NCBI RefSeq assembly: GCF_017569185.1
Contig: NZ_CP071869.1
Span: 1-64,000, forward strand
Direction: 5' to 3'
DNA length: 64,000 nucleotides
DNA from: Polaribacter cellanae
GTDB lineage: Bacteria; Bacteroidota; Bacteroidia; Flavobacteriales; Flavobacteriaceae
Shown here: piece by piece, positions 33,151 through 41,111 of the stretch
How positions within the stretch are numbered: the first letter of the stretch is position 1
Layout: each line of letters opens with the position of its first letter
Notes under the pieces: model-generated
The model's input: only the letters and a program-made list of their open reading frames with translations
Database searches by the model: none
Told to the model about the DNA's origin: nothing
Position numbers and translations under genes: made by a program

Positions 33151-35112
33151 TTAAAGTGCCTTTAAAATATATTCGGGTATCATTTTATTTGGAGGTGTAG
33201 TTTTTTTATAGAGTTCAAAAGAGTTGTAGTTTCCACCTGTAAAAACAGTAATCATATCTAATTCTGGCCAAATATTTATTTTTTGACCTCCATTACCAGA
33301 AGCTAAATAAGAATTATATTCTTTATCATTTATTACAAAATATTTATGTTCCCATAAATAACCATAATCACCTTTTTGTGTTTTGAAAGTTTTATCTATC
33401 CACTTTTTAGATACTATTTGTTGGTCATTCCATTTTCCATCATCCTTGTACATTTTTGCTAATTTTATTAAATCTCTGGATGTAATGTATTTTTGATTAA
33501 ATGTTGTTTTACTTGCTTGATTTGGTTCAAAAACCCAACTATAGTTTGTTATTCCCATAGGATAAAATAAGTTTTTTTTTGCAAAATTTTCTATTTTTTG
33601 GTTTGTTGTAATTTCTATTAATTTTCCTAAAATTAAAGAACAACCTGAACAATATGAAGAGTATTCGCCTGGTTTTGTAACCATTGGTAAATCTAAAGTG
33701 TGTTTTACCCAGTCTTTGCTTCCCATCATTCTTAATTCATTTCCTTTACTTTCTGAATTGTTATTTTCGCAATCCATTCCATGTTTATAGGTTAGAATAT
33801 TTTCTAGGGTAATTTCCTTTTTTTTTGCATCTATGTTTTTAATGTTTTTGTATGTATCAAAAAAATAGGGTAATAATTTTTGTTTTTCATCTTTTATAAA
33901 ACCTTTATCAATCGCAATTCCGAGTAATGTTCCAATAAAAGGTTTGCTTGCAGATCTTAATTGATGTTGGGTGTTTTTATCATAACCATAAAAATATTCT
34001 TCAAGTACTAATTTATCATTTTTGTATATTAAAATACTATGTACTTCAGGAAAATTTCCTTTTATGGTTTCTTTTACCATTTCTATAATAAGTTCAGGGT
34101 TAGAGAACTCATCCAATAAATTTCCCACTTTTAATCCGTTATTATCATCTGAAGGTATATTGTATTTATATTTTTCTGGTTTTTTAAATAGTTCTTTTCT
34201 TGGAAACATTTCTGGCTTTTTAATTTTGGTACTTAAAAGTTTAAAATACTTACCTTCAGACTCGTAACCTATAACACTTTTATTTTTATCTCTTTTAAAA
34301 ACAACAGGTATCTTTCTTATATTTAAAAAACTATCTTTCTTAATATGTTTTAAAGGATATTTTGCATCATCTAATATAGCGTATAAAGTAGTGTCTAAAC
34401 CAGAAGCGACTATATTTAAAGTTGTTTGTTCTTTATATTCATATAGTCCCTCATATTCAGTAAGTTTTTGTAATTTGTTTTTTTTATTTGTAGTACAACT
34501 AATTGTAATTAATAAGATTAAAAATGATTTTAAAATTGTTGTTGTACTATTTTTTTTGATATTTAAAAAAGGAATTGATAAAGGGTAAAAACACTTCTGT
34601 GTAGTTATGGATTTAAAAATATTATAAATAATTAAAAGAAAATTAATTGGAATAATTAGTATAAAAAATAAAAATCCCCAACCTTGAACTGTTAGTAATA
34701 GGATAAAGGATAGTATGTGTATTAAAGCAATGCTTAATTGAAAATTTATAACTTTAATTGCATGAATATTATAAATGGAATTATCTTCTCTTTTATGAAT
34801 CCATAAAAATAAAGGAAAGAGAACTGTAAATGGAAAAATAAAACCAAGTATTGGAGAACCATGTATAAATAATAACCACTTTTTTTGTATTGATTCTTCT
34901 TTTGGGTTATTTAGTACAGAAATATCTTCTACACCTATATTTAAAGCCTCTGCTAATAATTTTAAGGTTTGAAGATGAGGAGTAACATCTCCTTTTTCAA
35001 TTCGTTGTATAGTTCTAATTGTGACGTTTGATTTTTCTGATAGTTCTATTTGAGAATATCCTTTTAACTTTCTTTGATACTTTAATTTTTTTGCAATTGT
35101 TTGTGTTTCCAT
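33151..35112 (-). CDS. Fusion of XRE regulator, DUF4870-like membrane domain and serine beta-lactamase-fold hydrolase
   Basis: This 653-aa protein has three parts. Residues 1-65 form an XRE HTH (KLKYQRKLKGYSQIELSEKS; RTIQRIEKGDVTP). Residues 77-175 hold four membrane helices in a DUF4870-like pattern. Residues 190-206 form another helix ending in a lipobox-like LITISC (C206). The rest is a class C beta-lactamase fold with S387-A-S-K390 in RSASK, YSSYCSGC near 484-491 and a late SGNGG motif. It may be a membrane regulator with a periplasmic catalytic or sensing domain, or a gene fusion in which the old lipoprotein start became internal. A palindrome lies upstream at 35158-35186. Confidence 0.8.
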   Translation of the reverse strand: METQTIAKKLKYQRKLKGYSQIELSEKSNVTIRTIQRIEKGDVTPHLQTLKLLAEALNIGVEDISVLNNPKEESIQKKWLLFIHGSPILGFIFPFTVLFPLFLWIHKREDNSIYNIHAIKVINFQLSIALIHILSFILLLTVQGWGFLFFILIIPINFLLIIYNIFKSITTQKCFYPLSIPFLNIKKNSTTTILKSFLILLITISCTTNKKNKLQKLTEYEGLYEYKEQTTLNIVASGLDTTLYAILDDAKYPLKHIKKDSFLNIRKIPVVFKRDKNKSVIGYESEGKYFKLLSTKIKKPEMFPRKELFKKPEKYKYNIPSDDNNGLKVGNLLDEFSNPELIIEMVKETIKGNFPEVHSILIYKNDKLVLEEYFYGYDKNTQHQLRSASKPFIGTLLGIAIDKGFIKDEKQKLLPYFFDTYKNIKNIDAKKKEITLENILTYKHGMDCENNNSESKGNELRMMGSKDWVKHTLDLPMVTKPGEYSSYCSGCSLILGKLIEITTNQKIENFAKKNLFYPMGITNYSWVFEPNQASKTTFNQKYITSRDLIKLAKMYKDDGKWNDQQIVSKKWIDKTFKTQKGDYGYLWEHKYFVINDKEYNSYLASGNGGQKINIWPELDMITVFTGGNYNSFELYKKTTPPNKMIPEYILKAL

Positions 35113-35126
35113 AATTTTTATTTGTC

Positions 35127-35186
35127 ACAAAGATATTTATATACAATTGTTTTTATTGTGACATATAGGTGTCACCTATATGTCAC
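35127..35186 (-). promoter_or_regulatory. Promoter and operator of the HTH-beta-lactamase fusion gene
   Basis: The -7 element TATCTTTG (minus strand, 35127-35134) lies 14 bases before the ATG. Upstream, 35158-35186 is a perfect 29-base palindrome with arms GTGACATATAGGTG and CACCTATATGTCAC around one base. The half GTGACA also occurs close to the -7 element. The palindrome is a likely binding site for the XRE domain itself. Confidence 0.65.
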
Positions 35187-35250
35187 TTTGTAGTAGTTGT
35201 AAGGGGTTCCTAAATATAAAATAGATTTTTTATTTAGAAACTAATATTTT

Positions 35251-36210
35251 TTATTCTAAAAAAGAATCATAATTTTCAATTGCTTTGATAATTAATTTTA
35301 CAGCATCTATATAAAATTCTTGATTGATATTTTCGAAAGTGTCTGTAGGTTTATGATAATCTTTATGATCTTCTACACCAAAATAGATAAAAGGAATATT
35401 TTCTTGATGGAAAATTCTGTGGTCAGAAGAATACGTCCAATCGTCTTTTGTTTTATCAGTAGGATTGTCATGTCCGAATAATAAAGTTATAGGAGATTCT
35501 ATATTTTGAAGCGGTTCTTTTAACTGCGGATAATGATGTAAACCAGAAGCATACAATTGTAAAGAATCGTTATGTGCAATCATATCCATATTAATATTTA
35601 AAATAATATTTTCTTTGTTAGTGTAATTTTTTAGGAAATAATCTGCACCTAAAGAACCAATTTCTTCAGCATCCACAGCAGCAAAAACCAACGTATGTTT
35701 TGGTGTGTTTTTTTTGAAATATGCAGCAATTGCAAACAAAGCAGCAGTTCCAGAAGCATCGTCATCTGCACCATTGTAAATCTCCCCGTTTTTAATACCC
35801 AAATGATCTAAATGCCCTGTGATTACAATTGTTTTATTAATTTTTCCAGTAATTTTTCCGATGATATTTCCACCAAAAACTGTGGTGTCAGCAATATTTT
35901 CTGCCTCTTTTTCGACTCCGGAAACTGGAAACATTCTCAATCTTTTCTTTCCTGAAAAAGTATAAGGAAATTTTTGAATGTATGTATCTCCAATCATTTT
36001 TTCTAAACCAATTTCTTCAAACCTTTTAGCGATAAATTTTTGTGCTTTGTAGTTTCCTGCTTTAGAAAACCCTCTTCCCTCTAAAGAATCATGAGATAAA
36101 ATTTTAAGGCTTTCTAAAAGCATTTGTTTATCAATTTGAACGCTTTTTGGAGTATTACAGCTAAATAATAGAGTGGTAAGAAATGAGAGAAATAAGAATT
36201 TAGTTTTCAT
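35251..36210 (-). CDS. M28 family zinc metallopeptidase, lipoprotein
   Basis: This 319-aa protein has lipobox LLFSC (Cys about 18). Zinc ligands of M28 peptidases are visible: GHLDHLG, GADDDASG, DAEEIGSLG, NMDMIAH and SDHRIFH. It is an aminopeptidase-like enzyme on the periplasmic side or cell surface. Confidence 0.93.
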   Translation of the reverse strand: MKTKFLFLSFLTTLLFSCNTPKSVQIDKQMLLESLKILSHDSLEGRGFSKAGNYKAQKFIAKRFEEIGLEKMIGDTYIQKFPYTFSGKKRLRMFPVSGVEKEAENIADTTVFGGNIIGKITGKINKTIVITGHLDHLGIKNGEIYNGADDDASGTAALFAIAAYFKKNTPKHTLVFAAVDAEEIGSLGADYFLKNYTNKENIILNINMDMIAHNDSLQLYASGLHHYPQLKEPLQNIESPITLLFGHDNPTDKTKDDWTYSSDHRIFHQENIPFIYFGVEDHKDYHKPTDTFENINQEFYIDAVKLIIKAIENYDSFLE

Positions 36211-36300
36211 AATTATTTTAAACGAAGATAATTAAAGTTTTTTCTAATCAATTAGAGTAAATCATATTAAGGTTGAAAACACCCAAATAATAAGAGTAAC

Positions 36301-36330
36301 ATCTGTGAGAATCTGTGAAATCCGTGTCTT
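36301..36330. repeat. Dispersed repeat, AATCCGTG type
   Basis: AATCTGTGAAATCCGTGTC in the 139-base gap matches the repeat at 1966-1985. Confidence 0.5.
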
Positions 36331-36349
36331 TTTTTATTTTCAATCAAAT

Positions 36350-37255
36350 CTACAATCCCAATTCTTTACGTTCTTCAGTATCTGTAACCCTATTTTTACT
36401 CCAATAGGCAGATTTTATCGTCTTAATTTTCTCAGCTTTTGTCGTTAATGTTTTTCCTCTTTTGGTTAAGGTTTCTTCCCAACTTTCAATAATAAAAGGA
36501 AATTCTTTTGTAGTTTTTATAATAAGAGTTCTTTCTAACTCAGGATAATTAATTGAATACAAAATAAAATCCTCTTTCTCATCTAAAGAAGTTTCGGCTT
36601 TATAGGCTTTTATTTTTTGATGATTTAATGCTAAAAATTCAAAAGAAGGTATAATATCAAACTTTCCAATCGGTAAATTCTTCGGATTTATTCTTATAAT
36701 ATTCCATAATTCGTTTTCTAAAATATTTTTCTCGAGAGATAATTTTCTATCAGCATTACTTTCGAAATAAGAATAAAAATCAATTTTAAACTGTTCTCTG
36801 TTATTCAACTGAACAAAAGTGTTTCCACACCATTCTTGCGCAGAAAAAGAAATTTTAATCGCACTTTCGTTTGTGTTGATAGGAGAGAAGGTACTTGTCA
36901 TTAAAGAATAAGGGTAAATACCTGTAACAAATTTTTTAGTGCTGTTTAATTTTAAAACGGGTATATTTTTATCATTTCTATTATCTGCTTTTACCTGTTT
37001 TTTTGGTAAAAAATCTTCAGTAACAAAAATGTTTACAGCAGTTCCTTTATGAATTTCTCCATATCTATTTTGATATAATTTATAAGAAGTTATTTCCGCT
37101 TTTCCTTGGTACCAATATTCGTTGAATTTTGGATGTTTTTGAGCGGTTTCAATCGACTTTGTAGCTTTTTTTTTAGGTTCGATATTATTACAAAAAAGGA
37201 ATAAAAATGTCGTTACAAAAAATGGAAGTGCTATTTTTAGAAAAGGTTTCATCAT
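36350..37255 (-). CDS. Conserved Bacteroidota envelope protein (often mislabelled septum formation inhibitor Maf)
   Basis: This 301-aa protein has an N-terminal signal or lipoprotein region (FLFLFC, Cys at about 22). The middle shows KAEITSYKLYQNRYGEIHKG, FVTGIYPYSLMTSTFSP and QEWCGNTFVQLNNR. These match a conserved flavobacterial family that databases often name Maf, although no Maf nucleotide-pyrophosphatase motif is present. Its function is unknown. Confidence 0.65.
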   Translation of the reverse strand: MMKPFLKIALPFFVTTFLFLFCNNIEPKKKATKSIETAQKHPKFNEYWYQGKAEITSYKLYQNRYGEIHKGTAVNIFVTEDFLPKKQVKADNRNDKNIPVLKLNSTKKFVTGIYPYSLMTSTFSPINTNESAIKISFSAQEWCGNTFVQLNNREQFKIDFYSYFESNADRKLSLEKNILENELWNIIRINPKNLPIGKFDIIPSFEFLALNHQKIKAYKAETSLDEKEDFILYSINYPELERTLIIKTTKEFPFIIESWEETLTKRGKTLTTKAEKIKTIKSAYWSKNRVTDTEERKELGL

Positions 37256-37316
37256 ATAAAATTTAGACTACTAATTTACAAAAATTAAGAATCCTAAAAT
37301 TAATTTATCCAATCAA

Positions 37317-37348
37317 AAAAAAGACCATCAATTAAGATGGTCTTTTCT
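37317..37348 (-). terminator. Terminator of the fad operon
   Basis: AAGACCATC-AATTAA-GATGGTCTT stem-loop has a T-run on the minus strand. It lies 120 bases beyond the acyl-CoA dehydrogenase stop. Confidence 0.75.
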
Positions 37349-37468
37349 AAACAAACAACTAATTCTTAAAACTTTGATTTTTAAGAAAATTTTCAATATT
37401 TATAAGGTTGTCAGCCTGAGTGAGAAGAAAAATATTTTCTAAACACTCATTTTGACATCAAGAGCTCC

Positions 37469-39277
37469 TTAGAAGCAGTATTTATTTTCTGCTTTTACTT
37501 TTTCTGCAATTTCGTTGCGCAAATCTACAATGTCTGGGTAATTTGCATATTTTGTAAATCGCTTTAAGCCCATTAACATCATGCGTTGCTCATCTCCTTC
37601 AGCAAAAGAAATAATACTTTCTTTTCCTTTTTCTTCAATTTTATCTACTGCATGATATAAGTATAATTTAGACATGGCAATTTGTACAGATTGCTTTTCT
37701 TCTCCAAAACGTTTCACATTTTTCTCGGTTCTTAAAATTGCAGATTCTGCCATATAAATTTCAATTAAAATATCTGCAGCCGCAATTAATAATTGTTGAT
37801 GTTCTTCAATTTCTGGACCATATTTTTGTAGGGCTGCACCAGCAACCATTAAAAAAGTCTTTTTTAATTTCGCAATCATTTCTTTTTCTTCCGCAAATAA
37901 TTTTGAGTAATCTGGCGTGTCAAAAGAAGGAATTCCCATTAAACTGTTTGCAACTTCTGTTGCAGGGCCTAATAAATCTACATGCCCTTTCATGGCTTTT
38001 TTAATTAACATTCCAACAGAAAGCATTCTGTTAATTTCGTTGGTTCCTTCATAAATTCTTGCAATTCTTGCATCTCTCCAAGCAGCTTCCATTGGTGTTT
38101 CTTCAGAGAATCCCATTCCACCAAAAATTTGTATTCCTTCATCAGCACAATTTTGTACATCTTCTGAAACAGCTACTTTTAAGATAGAACATTCAATAGC
38201 ATATTCTTCAACACCTTTTAATTCTGCTTCTTGGTGCGAATTTCCAGCCTCGATTCTTAATGCAATTCTATCTTCGATGTCTTTTGCAGCTCTGTAAGTT
38301 GCAGATTCACCAACATATGCATCTGTTGCCATTTCTGCTAGTTTTACTTTTATGGCACCAAAATCTGCAATTGGTGTTTTAAATTGTTTGCGTTCATTTG
38401 CATAATTTACAGCGTATGAAATAATTCTGCGTTGAGAATCTAAACAAGCACCAGCTAATTTAATACGACCAACATTTAAAGCATTCATTGCAATTTTAAA
38501 CCCTTCTCCACGTCCTGCTAACATATTTTCTGTGGGTACAACTGTATCATTAAAAAATACTTGTCTGGTTGATGATGCTCTAATACCTAATTTATGTTCT
38601 TCTTCACCTAAAGTAATTCCGTTTGTATTATCTTTATCATATTCAACAATAAAACCAGTAATATTTTTATCATTTTCTATTCTTGCGAAAACAATCATTA
38701 AACGACAAAATCCTGCATTAGAAATCCACATTTTTTGTCCATTAATTTTATAAGATTTTCCATCTGCAGAAAGTTCGGCAGTTGTTTTTCCTGAATTTGC
38801 ATCAGAGCCTGCTCCAGGTTCTGTTAAACAATATGCGCCAAACCACTCTCCTGTAGCTAATTTTGGTACATATTTTTGTTTTTGCTCTTCTGTTCCGTAC
38901 AAAGTAATTGGCATGGTTCCAATTCCTGTATGTGCTCCAAAAGCGGTACTAAAAGAGCCTGTTCCACTTGAAATATAATCGCAAGTTAAAAGTGTAGAAA
39001 CGAATCCCATACCTAAACCACCATATTCTTCTGGTACTGCAACACCTAAGAAACCTAATTCTCCGGCTTTGCGCATTACTTCTTCGGTTAATGCATAATC
39101 TTTCGCTTCAAATCTATTTTTATGAGGAATAATTTCACGGTCATTAAATTCCATTACAGCTTCCTTCATCATTTGTTGCTCCTCTGTAAAATCTTCTGGA
39201 GTAAAAACGTCTTCGCAATTTGTTTCTTTTACCAGAAACTGACCACCTCTTAAAAGTTCTTTTTTTGATGTTTCCAT
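37469..39277 (-). CDS. Acyl-CoA dehydrogenase
   Basis: This 602-aa FAD enzyme carries out the first step of beta-oxidation. It shows [12 protein letters not shown] (FAD/substrate loop, about 157), MWISNAGF, and [12 protein letters not shown] near 418. It carries a C-terminal extension after the usual 380-aa core, as in the long very-long-chain type. It is the last gene of the fad set, behind the thiolase. Confidence 0.95.
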   Translation of the reverse strand: METSKKELLRGGQFLVKETNCEDVFTPEDFTEEQQMMKEAVMEFNDREIIPHKNRFEAKDYALTEEVMRKAGELGFLGVAVPEEYGGLGMGFVSTLLTCDYISSGTGSFSTAFGAHTGIGTMPITLYGTEEQKQKYVPKLATGEWFGAYCLTEPGAGSDANSGKTTAELSADGKSYKINGQKMWISNAGFCRLMIVFARIENDKNITGFIVEYDKDNTNGITLGEEEHKLGIRASSTRQVFFNDTVVPTENMLAGRGEGFKIAMNALNVGRIKLAGACLDSQRRIISYAVNYANERKQFKTPIADFGAIKVKLAEMATDAYVGESATYRAAKDIEDRIALRIEAGNSHQEAELKGVEEYAIECSILKVAVSEDVQNCADEGIQIFGGMGFSEETPMEAAWRDARIARIYEGTNEINRMLSVGMLIKKAMKGHVDLLGPATEVANSLMGIPSFDTPDYSKLFAEEKEMIAKLKKTFLMVAGAALQKYGPEIEEHQQLLIAAADILIEIYMAESAILRTEKNVKRFGEEKQSVQIAMSKLYLYHAVDKIEEKGKESIISFAEGDEQRMMLMGLKRFTKYANYPDIVDLRNEIAEKVKAENKYCF

Positions 39278-39438
39278 ATTTTTTTTGTTGACTTATGATC
39301 GTAAGACAAATGACATGTGACGACTTTTGAATTACTTTATTTATTGAATGTTATTTTATTAATTTTAATGATGAATGAAATTTACCAAAACAAAACAGTC
39401 TTGAAGTCTTATATCATTCAGTCTTATATCTTTTTTGT

Positions 39439-40632
39439 TTACGAAAGGAATTCAAAAACCCCTGCAGCACCTTGTCCAGTTCCTACACACATGGTTACCA
39501 TTCCGTATTTGTTTTTCATGTTTCTTCTACGCATTTCATCAAATAATTGCACAGATAATTTTGCACCTGTACAACCTAATGGATGCCCTAAAGCGATTGC
39601 ACCACCATTTACATTTACAATATCTTCATTCAAATTCAACTCACGCATTACTGCTAAAGATTGAGAAGCAAAAGCTTCATTCAATTCGATTAACTCGATA
39701 TCGTTTTGTTGCAATCCTGCCTGTTTTAAAACTTTAGGAATTGCTGCAACAGGTCCAATTCCCATAATTCTTGGCTCTACACCAGCAGCTGCATAATTCA
39801 CTACTCTTGCAATTGGTTCGATGTTTAATTCTTTTACCATTTCTTCACTCATGACCATTACAAAAGCAGCACCATCACTCATTTGAGAGGAGTTTCCTGC
39901 TGTAACACTTCCTCCGGCTGCAAAAACGGGACGTAATTTATTTAAAACAGCGATTGAAGTTCCAGCTCTTGGTCCTTCATCTTTATTTACTGTATATTTC
40001 TTGGTTGCTTTTTTTCCGTTTTCATTCAAATAGGTTTCTTCAACTTCAATAGGAACAATTTGGTCTTGAAAACGATTTTCTGCTTGTGCTTTTAAAGCTT
40101 TCATGTGAGAGTTGTACGCAAATTCATCTTGGTCTTCTCTCGAAATTTTAAACTGATTTGCAACTGCTTCTGCTGTATTTCCCATTCCCCAATAATAATC
40201 TGCATGACCATTTTTAATGGTGTCGTAATTTAATTCTGGTTTAAAACCTGTCATTGGAACAGAACTCATACTTTCTGCACCACCTGCAATAATACAATCT
40301 GCCATACCTGCATTAATTTTTGCAGCGGCCATTGCAATAGTTTCCAATCCTGAAGAACAGAAACGATTTACAGTAACTCCAGGAACATCCACAGAGTTTA
40401 AACCGATTAAAGAAATAAAACGTGCCATATTTAATCCTTGAGAACCTTCTGGCATTGCGTTTCCTACAATTACATCATCTATACGTTTTACGTCTAAATT
40501 TGGTAATTCTTTCATCATATGTTGAATGGTTTCTGCACCCAACTCGTCTGCACGTTTAAAACGAAAAACTCCTTTTGGCGCTTTCGCAACTGCAGTTCTG
40601 TATGCTTTTACGATGTAAGCTTGTTTGCTCAT
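39439..40632 (-). CDS. Acetyl-CoA C-acyltransferase (thiolase)
   Basis: This 397-aa thiolase cleaves 3-ketoacyl-CoA with CoA. It has the nucleophile Cys in NRFCSSGLE (about 88-96), [16 protein letters not shown] (about 345) and CVGTGQGAA with the second catalytic Cys. It acts on the product of the FadB-like protein upstream. Confidence 0.96.
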   Translation of the reverse strand: MSKQAYIVKAYRTAVAKAPKGVFRFKRADELGAETIQHMMKELPNLDVKRIDDVIVGNAMPEGSQGLNMARFISLIGLNSVDVPGVTVNRFCSSGLETIAMAAAKINAGMADCIIAGGAESMSSVPMTGFKPELNYDTIKNGHADYYWGMGNTAEAVANQFKISREDQDEFAYNSHMKALKAQAENRFQDQIVPIEVEETYLNENGKKATKKYTVNKDEGPRAGTSIAVLNKLRPVFAAGGSVTAGNSSQMSDGAAFVMVMSEEMVKELNIEPIARVVNYAAAGVEPRIMGIGPVAAIPKVLKQAGLQQNDIELIELNEAFASQSLAVMRELNLNEDIVNVNGGAIALGHPLGCTGAKLSVQLFDEMRRRNMKNKYGMVTMCVGTGQGAAGVFEFLS

Positions 40633-40636
40633 AGTT

Positions 40637-40654
40637 GTATTAAGATTTTAGTAT
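40637..40654. repeat. Direct repeat, left copy, flanking the four-helix-bundle gene
   Basis: GTATTAAGATTTTAGTAT matches 41025-41042 (GTATTTAGATTTTAGTAT) at 17 of 18 bases in the same orientation. The pair brackets the gene 40661-41017. Confidence 0.7.
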
Positions 40655-40660
40655 AAAGAA

Positions 40661-41017
40661 TTAAGACTTAGTTAGTGATTTTTGAAGTGAGTAATTCATT
40701 TTTGTTACTTCAATAATCTCATTTATAATTGGTCTTACATTTTCTTCATTAATTAAATTTAATCTTTTAGATAAATATAATTGAGTTAATAATTCATAGG
40801 AAGATCCATTTGCAATTCCTAAAAATTGTTTGAATTCTCCGTTTGTATTTCGTCCTGCTCCTTCAGATATATTAGAAGGAATAGAAACAGCACTTCTTCG
40901 AAGTTGTGATGTCAATCCATATTTTTCCTCTTTAGGGAAATTTTCTGAAGCTCTATAACATTTTTCAGTAATGTCCATTGCTTTTTGCCATATTTTCAAT
41001 TCTTCAAATCTGTGCAT
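40661..41017 (-). CDS. Four-helix-bundle protein (23S rRNA intervening-sequence / S23 family)
   Basis: This 118-aa all-helical protein has the family signature LRRSAVSIPSNISEGAGR near 40-57 and HRFEELKIWQKAM at the start. Such genes occur inside intervening sequences of 23S rRNA or as stand-alone inserts. Here it sits between the FadB-like and thiolase genes, framed by direct repeats, so it looks like a small insert and not a fatty-acid gene. Confidence 0.9.
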   Translation of the reverse strand: MHRFEELKIWQKAMDITEKCYRASENFPKEEKYGLTSQLRRSAVSIPSNISEGAGRNTNGEFKQFLGIANGSSYELLTQLYLSKRLNLINEENVRPIINEIIEVTKMNYSLQKSLTKS

Positions 41018-41024
41018 AATAATA

Positions 41025-41042
41025 GTATTTAGATTTTAGTAT
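41025..41042. repeat. Direct repeat, right copy, flanking the four-helix-bundle gene
   Basis: Partner of 40637-40654, one mismatch. It is 388 bases away from the left copy. Confidence 0.7.
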
Positions 41043-41084
41043 CGGATATTAAGTTCATATTTTGTTGTCTTTGTCTTTGTACTT

Positions 41085-41097
41085 AATACTGCCTACT
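41085..41097. repeat. Short repeat AATACTGCCTACT (copy 2)
   Basis: Exact match to 20436-20448, located between the four-helix-bundle gene and the FadB-like gene. Confidence 0.4.
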
Positions 41098-41111
41098 AAA
41101 TACTTTTTAAC

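Noticed and set aside
36350..37255. Maf-type nucleotide pyrophosphatase
   Set aside because: The label is common for this family, but the protein is exported and lacks Maf motifs.
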